Origin: Flavobacterium sp. SH_e
GTDB taxonomy: Bacteria > Bacteroidota > Bacteroidia > Flavobacteriales > Flavobacteriaceae
Direction of reading: 5' to 3'
Length of the DNA stretch: 64,000 nucleotides
Assembly: GCF_025717045.1 (NCBI RefSeq)
Contig: NZ_JAOVZN010000004.1
Coordinates: 1-64,000, forward strand
Each line of letters starts with the position of its first letter. The stretch's first letter is position 1. The translations under genes were made by a program, and so were the position numbers. This document shows, in pieces, positions 48,178 through 57,522 of this stretch. A model generated the notes under the pieces. It was not told the DNA's origin and did no database searches. It saw only the letters and a program-made list of their open reading frames with translations.

Positions 48178-50118
48178 TTAATATCCTGGATTCTGATATG
48201 CCGCTTTTTCCTCTGCAGACATTTCCATACCATCCATCTGTCCTTGTGGAATAGGTCTTAAATAATGATGCGCATCAATAGTCCTTGTTATAACTTCTGG
48301 CGTATGCTGCCCGTAGTTAGATCCTCCAATAGAATACTTGCCAGCAAGTTCATTCCATTTCTGAGTCCTTACTAAATCATACCATCGGTATCCTTCTCCA
48401 AAAAATTCACGTGAACGTTCTGCAAGAATGTAATTAATATCAACTACGGTTGGGGTCGCACTTGTCATGGCTGCACTATTGTCTTGTATTTTAGCAGTAT
48501 TTCCATTATTATCCCATTTCCATTTTCCTGCTCTGGCTCTTAATACATTTACAAGTGATCTGGCACTTAAAGATCCTGTAGCTCCCTTTACAGCTGCTTC
48601 TGCGGCAACAAGATACAATTCTGAGAATTTTGCTACAGGAAACGGTCTTGTGCTTCCTGCATTAGGCTGTCCTAGTCCACCAGCATTATCTGTTCTATAA
48701 GGTCCAAGTTTCCAGAAACCTGGGTATACAATTCTGCTAATACCTTTTGGTGAGATTACATAATCTGCTCTTCCTGGCAGTACACCCGCTCCAACTCCAC
48801 TTTCTCCTTGTCCTGAAGGATAGGTAATAGGAGTTCCTGGCTCATCATTAAGGAAGCTTAAAACAGCATCTCCTGGTTTAATTGTCAGACCATTTGCATT
48901 GCTTAGAGTTGCAACACCTGTAAGACCAGTTCCTATAAGATTCCAATTCCCTCTAAAAACTGTTGTAAAGGTTCCATCATATCTTGAATCATTGGTCTTA
49001 TCTGCAAAAGTGTTGGTAAAAACTTCAATAGGTGGCGCCATTCTTGTCCATGGACGTCCCAAAAATTGATTTGCTTCTCTCTGAACTGAAGATACCGCAG
49101 CAGTTCCGTTTTTACTTCTAATAGCGGTATAGTTCCACGTCACCATCCAGCCTGAAAAGTTGTCTGGGGCACCACCGCTACCATAAGTAAGGCTGGCTCC
49201 ATTATAATATTCACTTTCCTGTGTATGATCTGCATAAAGCATTACTTCTTTGTTTCTGTCATTTGCTCCAGAATTAACATCATAATAAGAATCAAGAAGT
49301 CCGTATGGTCCAGGATTATTTATTCCGTCAACAGCCAGATCATAAGCTTTTTGAAAATACCACTGCGCATTATGTCCATCAGGGTCTGTTCTTTGAGCAT
49401 CTGGATAGGTTGGAATATTGTTTGGATTTTCTAACCACCAGCCATAAGTAAGATAAGCCTTTGCTAAAAATAATCTTGCAACGGTTTTGGTTACCGTACC
49501 GGTCAATCTTGGCGCATCAGGAAGATCATTAACTGCTGTAAGTAAATCCGGAAAAATGGCTTTTGTATATACTTCAGGAACCGTATTACGTTTAGAATAT
49601 CTAGATGGTTTACTGTTAAACTTTAATTCGCCAGCCCCTAAATCCATCGGTACGCCTCCAAAAGTCTGCACAAGCAGAAAATAATCAAATCCTCTAAAAA
49701 ATTTAGACTCTGCAATTAAACTACTGGCAACTCCTACGGCTGCGCCATTCTCTATAATACCGCTGGCAGTATTGATATCATAATAAGAATTATTCCACAA
49801 AACATCCGAACGGCTTGAAGTTGGATTAATAATACCTACTCCAGATAAATCGTGGTCTTTAAAATTACCGTCTGCACTCTGTGCATACGTAGCTTCATCT
49901 GTTCCTGTCTGGCAAGCATTGTAAAAATAAGCTTGTCCATAAATCCAACGCAAATGCGCATAATGAGAAGTTAATCCTTGTTTAACACCCTGTTCTGTTT
50001 TAAAATAGCCAGGTTCATAAAAATCATGCGGTTTTTCTTCTAATATATCAGAACAGCCAGCTAAAGAAAATAAAACTGCTGATCCTATTATTAAATTTTT
50101 AAAAATATATCTTTTCAT
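48178..50118 (-). CDS. susD: SusD/RagB family glycan-binding lipoprotein (second pair)
   Basis: This 646-residue protein has a lipoprotein signal (SLAGCSD, Cys22), the N-terminal SusD segment (EEKPHDFYEPGYFKTEQGVKQ in part), TPR-like helices and a C-terminus ending LRPIPQGQMDG ... AAYQNPGY. It is about 150 residues longer than the first SusD, with extra loops (about 270-480) that may shape a larger or more branched binding site. Located 12 bp after susC. Confidence 0.95.
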   Translation of the reverse strand: MKRYIFKNLIIGSAVLFSLAGCSDILEEKPHDFYEPGYFKTEQGVKQGLTSHYAHLRWIYGQAYFYNACQTGTDEATYAQSADGNFKDHDLSGVGIINPTSSRSDVLWNNSYYDINTASGIIENGAAVGVASSLIAESKFFRGFDYFLLVQTFGGVPMDLGAGELKFNSKPSRYSKRNTVPEVYTKAIFPDLLTAVNDLPDAPRLTGTVTKTVARLFLAKAYLTYGWWLENPNNIPTYPDAQRTDPDGHNAQWYFQKAYDLAVDGINNPGPYGLLDSYYDVNSGANDRNKEVMLYADHTQESEYYNGASLTYGSGGAPDNFSGWMVTWNYTAIRSKNGTAAVSSVQREANQFLGRPWTRMAPPIEVFTNTFADKTNDSRYDGTFTTVFRGNWNLIGTGLTGVATLSNANGLTIKPGDAVLSFLNDEPGTPITYPSGQGESGVGAGVLPGRADYVISPKGISRIVYPGFWKLGPYRTDNAGGLGQPNAGSTRPFPVAKFSELYLVAAEAAVKGATGSLSARSLVNVLRARAGKWKWDNNGNTAKIQDNSAAMTSATPTVVDINYILAERSREFFGEGYRWYDLVRTQKWNELAGKYSIGGSNYGQHTPEVITRTIDAHHYLRPIPQGQMDGMEMSAEEKAAYQNPGY

Positions 50119-50130
50119 TTGTGTGTCTGA

Positions 50131-53100
50131 TTAAAATGTTAAATTAAGTCCAAATAAATAATTTCTGGTTGTAGGAGTATTTGTTCCGATAACCGAAAAC
50201 CTTCTCTGATAAGAGGCAACAGCTTGATTTTCATCTCCTAATGAATTCGTTTCAGGATCCATTCCAGATAAGTCATGATATGGAGAAAATAAAACAAACG
50301 GATTTTGTGCAGTGAAATATAATCTTAATTTGTCAATGCCTAAATTTCTTGTAAAATTCTGGTCAATCGTGTATCCTAAAGTAAGCGCTCTAATTTTTAC
50401 ATACGATGCATCAAAATATCCCATAGTTGACATATATTTAGGGTTATCGCCGCTTCTAATCCCTCTTGGATTTGGGAATTCTGCATCTGTATTATCAGGA
50501 GTCCAGTAGTCTACATCAACATTGCTTCTTCTTCCGTTTAATAAGTTCATGTAGCTAGCTCCTCCATAGAGTGTACTGATTAATACTCCACCACTTTTAA
50601 ATGCTCCCACTGCATTAAAATCAAAACCTTTATAAGTTACGTTAGTGTTGAAACCTCCCTGAAAATCTGGATCTGTTTCAATAATCTGACGATCGCTGGC
50701 ATTTATAGCTCGCGTTGGTGAACCATCTGCATTATATTCTCCAGTATATTTTACTTTAATAGATCCCACAACCGTTCCTTGCTGATTGACATCTGTTGGC
50801 CCTGGTTCATAAATTGACATATATGGATCACCTTCCTGCCAGAGGCCAATTTTTTGATAATCATAAATTGAATTGATATTATATCCAACAAACCAGTTGT
50901 TGGCTTCATCACGGCTGGCTCCAGAAGCGAGAGCAACCAGTTGATTTTCATTTTTGTAGAAATTAACCCCCACAGACCAAGTCACACCATTAGGATTATC
51001 CAAAATAACCCCGTTTAATGAAATTTCATAACCTTTATTCTCTGTTTCTCCAACATTAGCAACATAACTGCTCACTCCAGAAGTTGCTGGAAGACCTACA
51101 CGCTGAAGTAGGTTTTTGGTATTGGTTTTATAGTATTCAACTGTACCAGATAGACGGTTGTTAAAGAATCCGAAATCTAATCCGTAGTTCCATGTCGTTG
51201 AAAATTCCCATCCTAAATTAGGATTTGGCAACTCTGTAACATATACTCCGGTCGAATTAGTGCTTCCAAAATTATAAGGTCTTGTGCTCAACGCTCCTAA
51301 TGTTGCATAAGGCGATACTGCTTGATTAGATGTCTCTCCATATCCAGCTCTCAATTTCAATAAATTAATATGCTTGACATCTTTAAGGAAAGACTCATTT
51401 GAAAGTGTCCATCCTGCTGAAACTGCTGGATAAGTTACCCATTTATTGCCCGGAGAAAGTCTTGAAGAACCGTCAGAACGAACTGTTCCAGATATGAAAT
51501 AACGATTATCGTAAGAATACATTAACCTTGCCATATATGAAGTTAATCCCCATTGGGTATAATCCTGATCGGCTGGATTAATAACAGCTTCTTCTTCGCT
51601 TTGTCCTAAATTATAAAATTGGAAGGCATCAGAAGTAATCCCATTTCTTGTCACTCTTGAACTCTGTCCTGTATATTGCTCATTTGAATACAATCCGACA
51701 AAATTTATAGTATGTTTCTGCGCAAAAGTTTTATCGTATGTCAGCAAATTTTCTAAAAGCCATTGAGTAGACCAGCCGTTAGTGATTGCAGCATTGGAAA
51801 GTGTTGTTGGATTTACATCAAAGACTCCTTGCCCCTCATAATACCCAGCGTTTGAAGTACGGAAATTCAAACCTGTATTAAGTCTGTATTTTAAACCTTC
51901 AACACCTGGAATTTTTACTTCTGCAAAAATATTATTATATGAACTAAAAGCTCTATTTAAATTAACATATGCGTCTCCTAAACTTTTGATTGATTGCCTT
52001 GTATACACCCATTGATCATCTGCAGCCATACTAACTGTTCTTTTAAGGGTTCCATCAGCATTATAAGGGTCTGCTAGAGGTGAAGTTGATAAAATATTAC
52101 CCGTTCCTATATTATCACCGTTAGTAATGGTGTAATTGCTATTTGTATTGAATCCCATACGTATAGATCTATTAATTTGCTGGTCTAAACCTGCTCTTAA
52201 ACTAAAACGCTCATAGCTCTGGCCAGGAAGAACAGACTCTTCTTTATAATATCCTAAGCCTGCATTGTAAGCTCCTGTTTCAGTTCCTCCTGAAACACTC
52301 ACATCATGACTGATCATTTCACCAGAACCATAGAGTAAATCCTGCCAATCTGTATTTACATTTCTTTTCTCATCAACACCATCTACATATAAACCAGAAT
52401 AATCACGAAGCGTGGCAAATTTAGATGAATCCATCATTGGGTATTTAGACCAAGCCTGTTTGATACCGCTGAAACCATTGTATGTAAATGTGGCTTTCTG
52501 ATTTTTTTTCCCTTTTAGAGTAGTCACTAAGATTACACCATTTGCTCCTCTAGAACCATAGATCGCAGTTGCAGAGGCATCTTTTAGAATGTCTACAGAC
52601 TTAATATCGGAAGGATTTATATCTCCAATTGATCCAGCAAAAGGTACTCCATCAAGAACCACCAGCGGATCATTACTTCCTGTTAACGATCTAGTTCCTC
52701 GTATTCTGATCTGCATTGCTGCTCCAGGTTTTGAAGAGGTCTGAGTCATTTCAACTCCAGGAAGCCTGCCTTGAAGTGCCTGAGTAATATTTGCCGCAGG
52801 AACTTCGTTTAATTCCTTGCCACCAAGAGAAGCCACTGATCCTGTCACAGCCTCTTTAATCTGAGTGCCGTACCCGATTACCACGACTTCCTTTAAATTA
52901 TTGGCATCTTCTTCCAGCTTTACATTAATATTTTTCTGTCCGTTTACAGCCACTTCTTTACTTTTTAAACCGATGAAACTAAAAATAAGCACCCCGTTTG
53001 CTGGCACATTTATAGAATAAGTGCCATCAAAACCGGTACTCACTCCGTTTTTAGATCCTTTTAAATTAACATTGGCTCCCGGAATCGGTCCGCTACCATC

Positions 53101-53220
53101 AGTTACTGTTCCAGTAACTGTCGTCTGTGCTTTAGATTGAAATGAAAACGCAAACATGAGCATAAAAAAACAAAAACATTTTAAAAGTCTCTGTTTGCTT
53201 GCAATAAATTGGTTAGTCAT
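50131..53220 (-). CDS. susC: SusC/RagA family TonB-linked outer-membrane transporter (second pair)
   Basis: This 1029-residue protein starts at the ATG at 53220 (MTNQFIASKQRL), which gives a signal peptide ending SKAQ. The open frame extends upstream to 53349, but that stretch has no signal-peptide logic and overlaps the promoter and operator, so I reject it. Domains are a carboxypeptidase-regulatory-like domain (about 30-115), a plug (about 120-235, ALQGRLPGVEMTQTSSKPGA, LKDASATAIYGSRGANGVIL) and a barrel ending YLFGLNLTF. No STN domain. With SusD it should import xylan-derived oligosaccharides. Confidence 0.97.
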   Translation of the reverse strand: MTNQFIASKQRLLKCFCFFMLMFAFSFQSKAQTTVTGTVTDGSGPIPGANVNLKGSKNGVSTGFDGTYSINVPANGVLIFSFIGLKSKEVAVNGQKNINVKLEEDANNLKEVVVIGYGTQIKEAVTGSVASLGGKELNEVPAANITQALQGRLPGVEMTQTSSKPGAAMQIRIRGTRSLTGSNDPLVVLDGVPFAGSIGDINPSDIKSVDILKDASATAIYGSRGANGVILVTTLKGKKNQKATFTYNGFSGIKQAWSKYPMMDSSKFATLRDYSGLYVDGVDEKRNVNTDWQDLLYGSGEMISHDVSVSGGTETGAYNAGLGYYKEESVLPGQSYERFSLRAGLDQQINRSIRMGFNTNSNYTITNGDNIGTGNILSTSPLADPYNADGTLKRTVSMAADDQWVYTRQSIKSLGDAYVNLNRAFSSYNNIFAEVKIPGVEGLKYRLNTGLNFRTSNAGYYEGQGVFDVNPTTLSNAAITNGWSTQWLLENLLTYDKTFAQKHTINFVGLYSNEQYTGQSSRVTRNGITSDAFQFYNLGQSEEEAVINPADQDYTQWGLTSYMARLMYSYDNRYFISGTVRSDGSSRLSPGNKWVTYPAVSAGWTLSNESFLKDVKHINLLKLRAGYGETSNQAVSPYATLGALSTRPYNFGSTNSTGVYVTELPNPNLGWEFSTTWNYGLDFGFFNNRLSGTVEYYKTNTKNLLQRVGLPATSGVSSYVANVGETENKGYEISLNGVILDNPNGVTWSVGVNFYKNENQLVALASGASRDEANNWFVGYNINSIYDYQKIGLWQEGDPYMSIYEPGPTDVNQQGTVVGSIKVKYTGEYNADGSPTRAINASDRQIIETDPDFQGGFNTNVTYKGFDFNAVGAFKSGGVLISTLYGGASYMNLLNGRRSNVDVDYWTPDNTDAEFPNPRGIRSGDNPKYMSTMGYFDASYVKIRALTLGYTIDQNFTRNLGIDKLRLYFTAQNPFVLFSPYHDLSGMDPETNSLGDENQAVASYQRRFSVIGTNTPTTRNYLFGLNLTF

Positions 53221-53320
53221 AAAAATTGATTTAATTATTAATTGGTTTGTTGTTAGTAAGCATTCTTTAGCACCTATAATAAACTCAAAAGGAAAGATTA
53301 TTTTACAAGTGTGTTTACTA

Positions 53321-53356
53321 CAAATATAGAAAACATTTTTAAAAAACAATCGGTTG
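53321..53356 (-). promoter_or_regulatory. Second susC promoter with operator on the -33 box
   Basis: On the minus strand the operator CAACCGATTG (53356-53347) is followed by an 18-nt spacer (53346-53329) and the -7 box TATATTTG (53328-53321). This is the same geometry as at 36935-36970, and the predicted leader is about 94 nt. The operator's final TTG supplies the -33 element. Confidence 0.8.
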
Positions 53357-53827
53357 TGTAAATTATTTTTTGATAAATATTAAAAAAAACATTAGTAAAA
53401 TAATTTTTATTATATATTTAATCGAAAAATTTTAATAATATATCAAAATCAACTACAACGTTATAGAAATATTTAGGGATAACAATAAGATTTTTAAAGA
53501 TTCTTAAAGAAACCATAATTTTTAAATAATTGTATTTTTTCAGCAGTACAAAATTTTAAAAACTGCACAAAATACTAGGATTCATAAAAAATTACAGTAG
53601 AATATTATATTTTTAAAAATCAGTTATATACAAGGTCCCTATATCAAAAAATACGCTAAAAACAATCGATTGCTTTAAGATTAATATAAACCAAAAAATT
53701 AATCAAGAGAGTAAAAACAAATAAATGAAGTTTTAAAATTATTCAAGCAACAATACTTTCAAATCAAAACTTATGGTATGATCCAAAAAAAAACAGAAAA
53801 CGTTCTTAAACTATCAGAATATATTTT
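53357..53827. other. Control region between second susC and the Nudix regulator gene
   Basis: This is 0.47 kb of very AT-rich non-coding DNA. Apart from the operator at 53663 I see no gene or strong terminator. Confidence 0.5.
53663..53672. promoter_or_regulatory. Upstream operator CAATCGATTG
   Basis: This perfect 10-bp palindrome has its centre 316 bp from the centre of the -33-overlapping operator at 53347. The spacing is close to the 309 bp seen at the other susC gene. Confidence 0.7.
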
Positions 53828-54532
53828 TTAAAAAAGAAAATTGAATTTTACATTCCAACTTATTTCATCTTTTGACATATTTAAACTATAAAATTTAGCA
53901 GCTCTATATGAAACTCCTTCTTCTTTTTCATTTAAACTATGCACAAGTCTTCTCTGCAAAATCTTTCTTCTAAAATTAGTCTTATTAATTTTAATCCCTA
54001 AAACCTTCTCATACAGATGAACAACCTGAAGCAGAGTGAATTTTTCTCCTAAAAGATTAAAACCTATTGCACTGCAGCAAATGTTTTTTTTCAGCTCTTT
54101 AAGGCTAAAATCTAGAATTGTTAAATCATTTTCTCCTAAATGAGCTACATTATTGGTTTCAATCCAAATTAAATCTGAATTTAATTCTTCGTCTTCAACG
54201 GTTTTTTCTTTCTTAACCATTGCATAATATACAATTGAAATATTCTCTTCTACTAATGAAGAAGGATGACCAAATGCTTTTAGTTGATCTAGAAAAAAAT
54301 CATCTGAAGGAATGTATTTTTTTACTATCTGTCTTGCAGTTTTCAACATTGACATTCCTTTTAAGCCATCACTAGGCAATTTCCATCTTAAGCTCTCAAA
54401 GCAACTTTCGTTTTTTACTAGCAAAACTTTTAGCTTTTTCTGCTCAAAACAGAATATTACGCAATTTATTTCTATCTTATTTTCATGATATGAATTGTGG
54501 CATATTCTCTCTTCTGACTTTTCTTTTTTCAT
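53828..54532 (-). CDS. NrtR/AraR-like Nudix-domain transcriptional regulator
   Basis: The ATG at 54532 (234 residues) is preferred over a TTG at 54562. The N-terminal Nudix-fold domain (about 15-150) has a broken Nudix box: where enzymes have G-E and R-E-x-x-E-E, this protein has LPSDGLKGMSML and RQIVKKY, so hydrolysis should be lost. The C-terminal winged helix (about 155-234, GEKFTLLQVVHLYEKVLG, TNFRRKILQRRLV, YRAAKFY) is the NrtR DNA-binding domain. Family members bind ADP-ribose or, in Bacteroides AraR, L-arabinose. Here a pentose effector such as arabinose or xylose fits the neighbours. Two CAAYCGRTTG sites precede it. Confidence 0.85.
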   Translation of the reverse strand: MKKEKSEERICHNSYHENKIEINCVIFCFEQKKLKVLLVKNESCFESLRWKLPSDGLKGMSMLKTARQIVKKYIPSDDFFLDQLKAFGHPSSLVEENISIVYYAMVKKEKTVEDEELNSDLIWIETNNVAHLGENDLTILDFSLKELKKNICCSAIGFNLLGEKFTLLQVVHLYEKVLGIKINKTNFRRKILQRRLVHSLNEKEEGVSYRAAKFYSLNMSKDEISWNVKFNFLF

Positions 54533-54692
54533 AAAAAATAAATTAAAATACTTTTTAATCAATTAAAACCTTTTATTAAGTAAGGATCGTGATAACCGAA
54601 ACAGTTTTCAAGACATCTAATCTTAGTTGCTTTTTATGTTCTCCATATGGGACGTTTATAAAAAATTATAAGATTTATATTCATTAAACAAA

Positions 54693-54702
54693 CAATCGGT
54701 TG
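54693..54702. promoter_or_regulatory. Operator CAATCGGTTG before the Nudix regulator gene
   Basis: The centre lies about 165 bp upstream of the regulator start. On the minus strand it is directly followed by TTTG, then 18 nt and TATAATTT, a poorer -7 box. The site would therefore abut rather than coincide with the -33 element. Confidence 0.65.
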
Positions 54703-54770
54703 TGTAAAAATATGCAAAAAAAATATATAAATTAAAATTTAATCATTTATATTTAGATATTTACAAATAA

Positions 54771-54780
54771 CAACCGATTG
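54771..54780. promoter_or_regulatory. Second operator CAACCGATTG before the Nudix regulator gene
   Basis: The same palindrome lies 78 bp from the site at 54693. It is downstream of the lacI terminator in transcription order, so it belongs to the Nudix regulator promoter. No promoter box is spaced to it. Confidence 0.65.
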
Positions 54781-54883
54781 TATATTATGAATTCTTAAAA
54801 CTTTACGCGCTCATTTTTTTTAGAGTTTTAAAATACTCTCACACGCTTTTTATGTTTTAAATCTCCGTCAACTAGAACCTAGT

Positions 54884-54930
54884 TAAAAAAGAAACTGCTC
54901 TTACATTAAATGCAAGAGCAGTTTCTTTTT
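54884..54930. terminator. Terminator of the LacI-family gene (bidirectional)
   Basis: The perfect 15-bp stem 54888-54902 / 54914-54928 has an 11-nt loop, and runs of A/T flank both sides. It lies 15 bp past the stop codon at 54944. The rest of 54533-54943 holds the two operators. Confidence 0.88.
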
Positions 54931-54943
54931 ATGGTTAAGAAAT

Positions 54944-55975
54944 TTATTTTCTTTTTGAAGACTCACGAACAAGAACCTCTGTATTAAGAAAGGTTATTTC
55001 TTTTACCTCCTCTTCTTTTGAAGATTCTATATTTTCAATAACTATATTTGCAGCTGCTTTTCCCATTTTCTCTGCAGGATGTGTAATCGTTGAAATATTA
55101 GGTTCGATTATCTCAGAAATAGGATCATTGTTAAAACCAATTATAGCAAAATCCTGAGGCACTTTGATTCCTTTCTTTTTTGCTGTCTGCAAAGCACCAA
55201 CGGCAAGAATGTCACCTGGCGCAAAAAGACCATCTGGCGGATTTTTTAAACCAAATAGCTTATTACAAGCTTTAACCCCATCGTCATACGTTATAGCTTT
55301 GAGATTTATAATTAATTCTTCGTTAAATGGAATTCCATTATCAGCCAAAGCATCAATATAACCTCTCTTTCTTTCATTGTAAAGATTGCCAAATTCGGCA
55401 CCAGCAGTCATATGCGCAATTCTTTTGCACCCTTGATCAATAAGATGTTTTGTTGCTTTATAACCAGCCGTATAGTTATCAATTACAACCCTAAATGCAT
55501 TAAAACCTTTAGGAACACGATCAACAAAAACAAGAGGAATATTGCTATTTAAAAACTGCTCAAAGTGAGAGGTGTCTTTTGTCGCCATTGCCAGCGAGCA
55601 AATTACACCACTTACTCTACTGCTATACAGTGATTTGGCCATTTTAACCTCTTCATCATAAGAATCATGTGACTGCATAATAATAACTGAATAATAAAAT
55701 TTTCTGGCCTCAACCTCAATACCACTAATTAATGATGATAAGAATGGCTGAGTTATCGTTGGAATTAAAACACCAATTGTTTTAGACTTATTTCCTCTTA
55801 ATCCAGCTGCCAAAGTATTTGGAACAAAACCCATCTCTTCAGCTGTTTTTTTTACTTTCTTAATAGTCTTCTCACTAATGCTGTGATGGTCTTTCAATGC
55901 ACGTGAAATTGTAGACGTAGCGAGATTAAGCCGCTCCGCAATATCATAAATAGTTACATGTCTATGCTCTTCCAT
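54944..55975 (-). CDS. LacI family transcriptional regulator
   Basis: The ATG at 55975 gives 343 residues; the open frame extends to 56152 but lacks meaning. The N-terminal LacI-type HTH (about 7-60: VTIYDIAERLNLATSTISRAL, shown as VTIYDIAERL and NLATSTISRAL; hinge helix PNTLAAGLRGNKSKTIGVLIP in part) is followed by a periplasmic-binding-protein-like sensor domain (about 65-335: VDRVPKGFNAFRVVIDNY, DGLFAPGDILAVGALQ, IGFNNDPISEIIEPNISTI in part). LacI proteins bind palindromes with a central CG, which is exactly the CAAYCGRTTG motif found six times here. It is the most likely repressor of both susCD blocks and of the Nudix regulator. The effector would be a xylan or arabinan breakdown product. 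Confidence 0.92.
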   Translation of the reverse strand: MEEHRHVTIYDIAERLNLATSTISRALKDHHSISEKTIKKVKKTAEEMGFVPNTLAAGLRGNKSKTIGVLIPTITQPFLSSLISGIEVEARKFYYSVIIMQSHDSYDEEVKMAKSLYSSRVSGVICSLAMATKDTSHFEQFLNSNIPLVFVDRVPKGFNAFRVVIDNYTAGYKATKHLIDQGCKRIAHMTAGAEFGNLYNERKRGYIDALADNGIPFNEELIINLKAITYDDGVKACNKLFGLKNPPDGLFAPGDILAVGALQTAKKKGIKVPQDFAIIGFNNDPISEIIEPNISTITHPAEKMGKAAANIVIENIESSKEEEVKEITFLNTEVLVRESSKRK

Positions 55976-56648
55976 TACTATATAATAAGCTATAAATATA
56001 ATATATTTTAAAATCATCAACTGCAGCCTATATAATATGACTCTCGATTCTTTTAAAAGAAACAGATTTTTTCTAATTAAAGTTGATACTTTTATAGTTA
56101 AAATAAGACTTAAAGTAATTAATTCCGAGATAAAATCAATAAAAAGAGTCAAAATATTAATAGTAATACCTTAACTTTTATTTTTTGTTTTGCATCCCTT
56201 CTACTTGCCAATACAGAAATTAACTTTCCTTATTTAATAAGGTTTAAGCAATGCCGAAATACAATTAAGGTGTAAATTTTTAAATATAAAATTCTTACAG
56301 AATAAAAAAAACAAAAAAGAGCTGTCTTTATAAATAAATAAATAAGCCTTCAATAGATCGGTAACAAAGTAGTTAAAAACAGATGTATTAAAAATATCTA
56401 AATTTTGCTCCCATACTCATAACCTTCAATTTCAATCTCTCAATAAAACTGAATACTAGCTTTTAAACTTCTCAATAATTCTGTTTGCCAATAAAAACAA
56501 GTAAAAATACTCTGATTAAAAACAAATAATAGCTTTAAATTTATTCCTGAGATAAGGAGACATTTTCTCGAATGAATCCATATGCAACTACAGCATAAAC
56601 ATTCTTAAATTTTACTAGTGAGCAGTAATTATTTAAAAAAAAGAACTT
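55976..56648. other. Intergenic region between divergent genes, no gene seen
   Basis: This 0.67-kb AT-rich spacer lies between the LacI gene and the Rossmann-fold gene. No copy of the CAAYCGRTTG operator and no coding stretch was seen, which argues against direct autoregulation of lacI through that motif. Confidence 0.45.
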
Positions 56649-57254
56649 ATGAAAATTGGAATCATCGGCATCAGCAGTTTTACTCTTGAATTAGCCCGTA
56701 GGGCATCAGACGCAGATTATGAAGTTATAATAAACAATCCTAGGGGCGGAAGTCTGATAAAAGAGACAATAAAAAAAATGGAGCCCAATGCAAGGATTGG
56801 AAGCATAGAAGAAGCAGCTTTTCCGGAAATAGTAATATTATTTCTTCCAAAGGATGATTTAGAAAACGTTATACAGTCTCTGCCTGACATGTCAGGTAAG
56901 ACAGTCGTTCATACTAGCGGGCTGATTTTCGATCCCCATCTGCTGCTATCTGGAATTACAAATGCCATGACCTATAAGACAACGGCCTCACTACTTCCAG
57001 AGGCTCATGTAGTAAAATTATTCAATCCAGTCGAAATTAAGCCAAAACAGATCTCAGCCGAGAATAAAAACAAAGAGGATATTTTTTTTATTGCTGACCA
57101 CACAGATTCCAGAAACCAGATCCGAGCTTTACTGAAAAAACTCCATTATTTTCCTATTGACCTTTCGACCAGATTTCATCTGCAGAAGGAAATAAATCTA
57201 AAAAGATTCATTAACCCTCTTGCTATCAAACCCTTTAAAAATAGCCATAATTAA
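56649..57254 (+). CDS. NADP-binding Rossmann protein, F420:NADP oxidoreductase-like
   Basis: This 201-residue protein begins with a Rossmann strand and loop (MKIGIIGISSFTLELARRAS; the usual third Gly is replaced by Ser). The F420_oxidored-type pattern VIINNPRGGSLIKE, IVILFLPKDDLENVI and VVHTSGLIF follows. Family members move hydride between NADPH and a flavin-like or other partner. Flavobacteria are not known to make F420, so the true substrate is probably different. It is cytoplasmic and stands alone. Confidence 0.65.
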   Translation: MKIGIIGISSFTLELARRASDADYEVIINNPRGGSLIKETIKKMEPNARIGSIEEAAFPEIVILFLPKDDLENVIQSLPDMSGKTVVHTSGLIFDPHLLLSGITNAMTYKTTASLLPEAHVVKLFNPVEIKPKQISAENKNKEDIFFIADHTDSRNQIRALLKKLHYFPIDLSTRFHLQKEINLKRFINPLAIKPFKNSHN

Positions 57255-57292
57255 AAGAATATCAAAGATATTTCCCTTAGTAAAAACTGTTT

Positions 57293-57446
57293 TTAATTTT
57301 CCAAAGACATTAAAGGGAGCGGATCTTGGCAAGGCATCTTTGATATGAACAGTATATTATCTGCAATAGCAATTACTGCCAAACCCCTCTCTTCTGCCCT
57401 TTTTCTAATAGCAAATCATTAGATTAATTTCAGAAAGCGATTCCAT
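57293..57446 (-). pseudogene. Possible frameshifted relic of a GlcG/HbpS-like (DUF336) gene
   Basis: On the minus strand, ATG at 57446 reads MESLSEINLMICY and stops. A one-base shift continues as AIRKRAEERGLAVIAIADN and LFISKMPCQDPLP before a stop at 57293. The order (S-L-x-x-N-x-M-I, then A-I-x-K-A-E-E-x-G-x-x-V-x-I-A-x-x-D, then a R/K-M) resembles the N-terminus of GlcG/HbpS-type proteins. The match is by eye and may be chance. Confidence 0.3.
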
Positions 57447-57522
57447 ATGGATTATAATCGTATGTCTATCTATGCTTTTTTAATTTCATTATCTGCTTCG
57501 CGGCTGCTTGACCGTTTAAAGC

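Noticed and set aside
53221..53349. Upstream extension of the second susC reading frame (43 extra codons)
   Set aside because: It has no signal-peptide character and overlaps the TATATTTG promoter box and the operator; the ATG at 53220 gives a standard signal peptide.
55976..56152. Upstream extension of the LacI reading frame (59 codons)
   Set aside because: It is hydrophobic, AT-driven sequence before a standard LacI N-terminus (MEEHRHVTIYDIAERL) and has no family counterpart.
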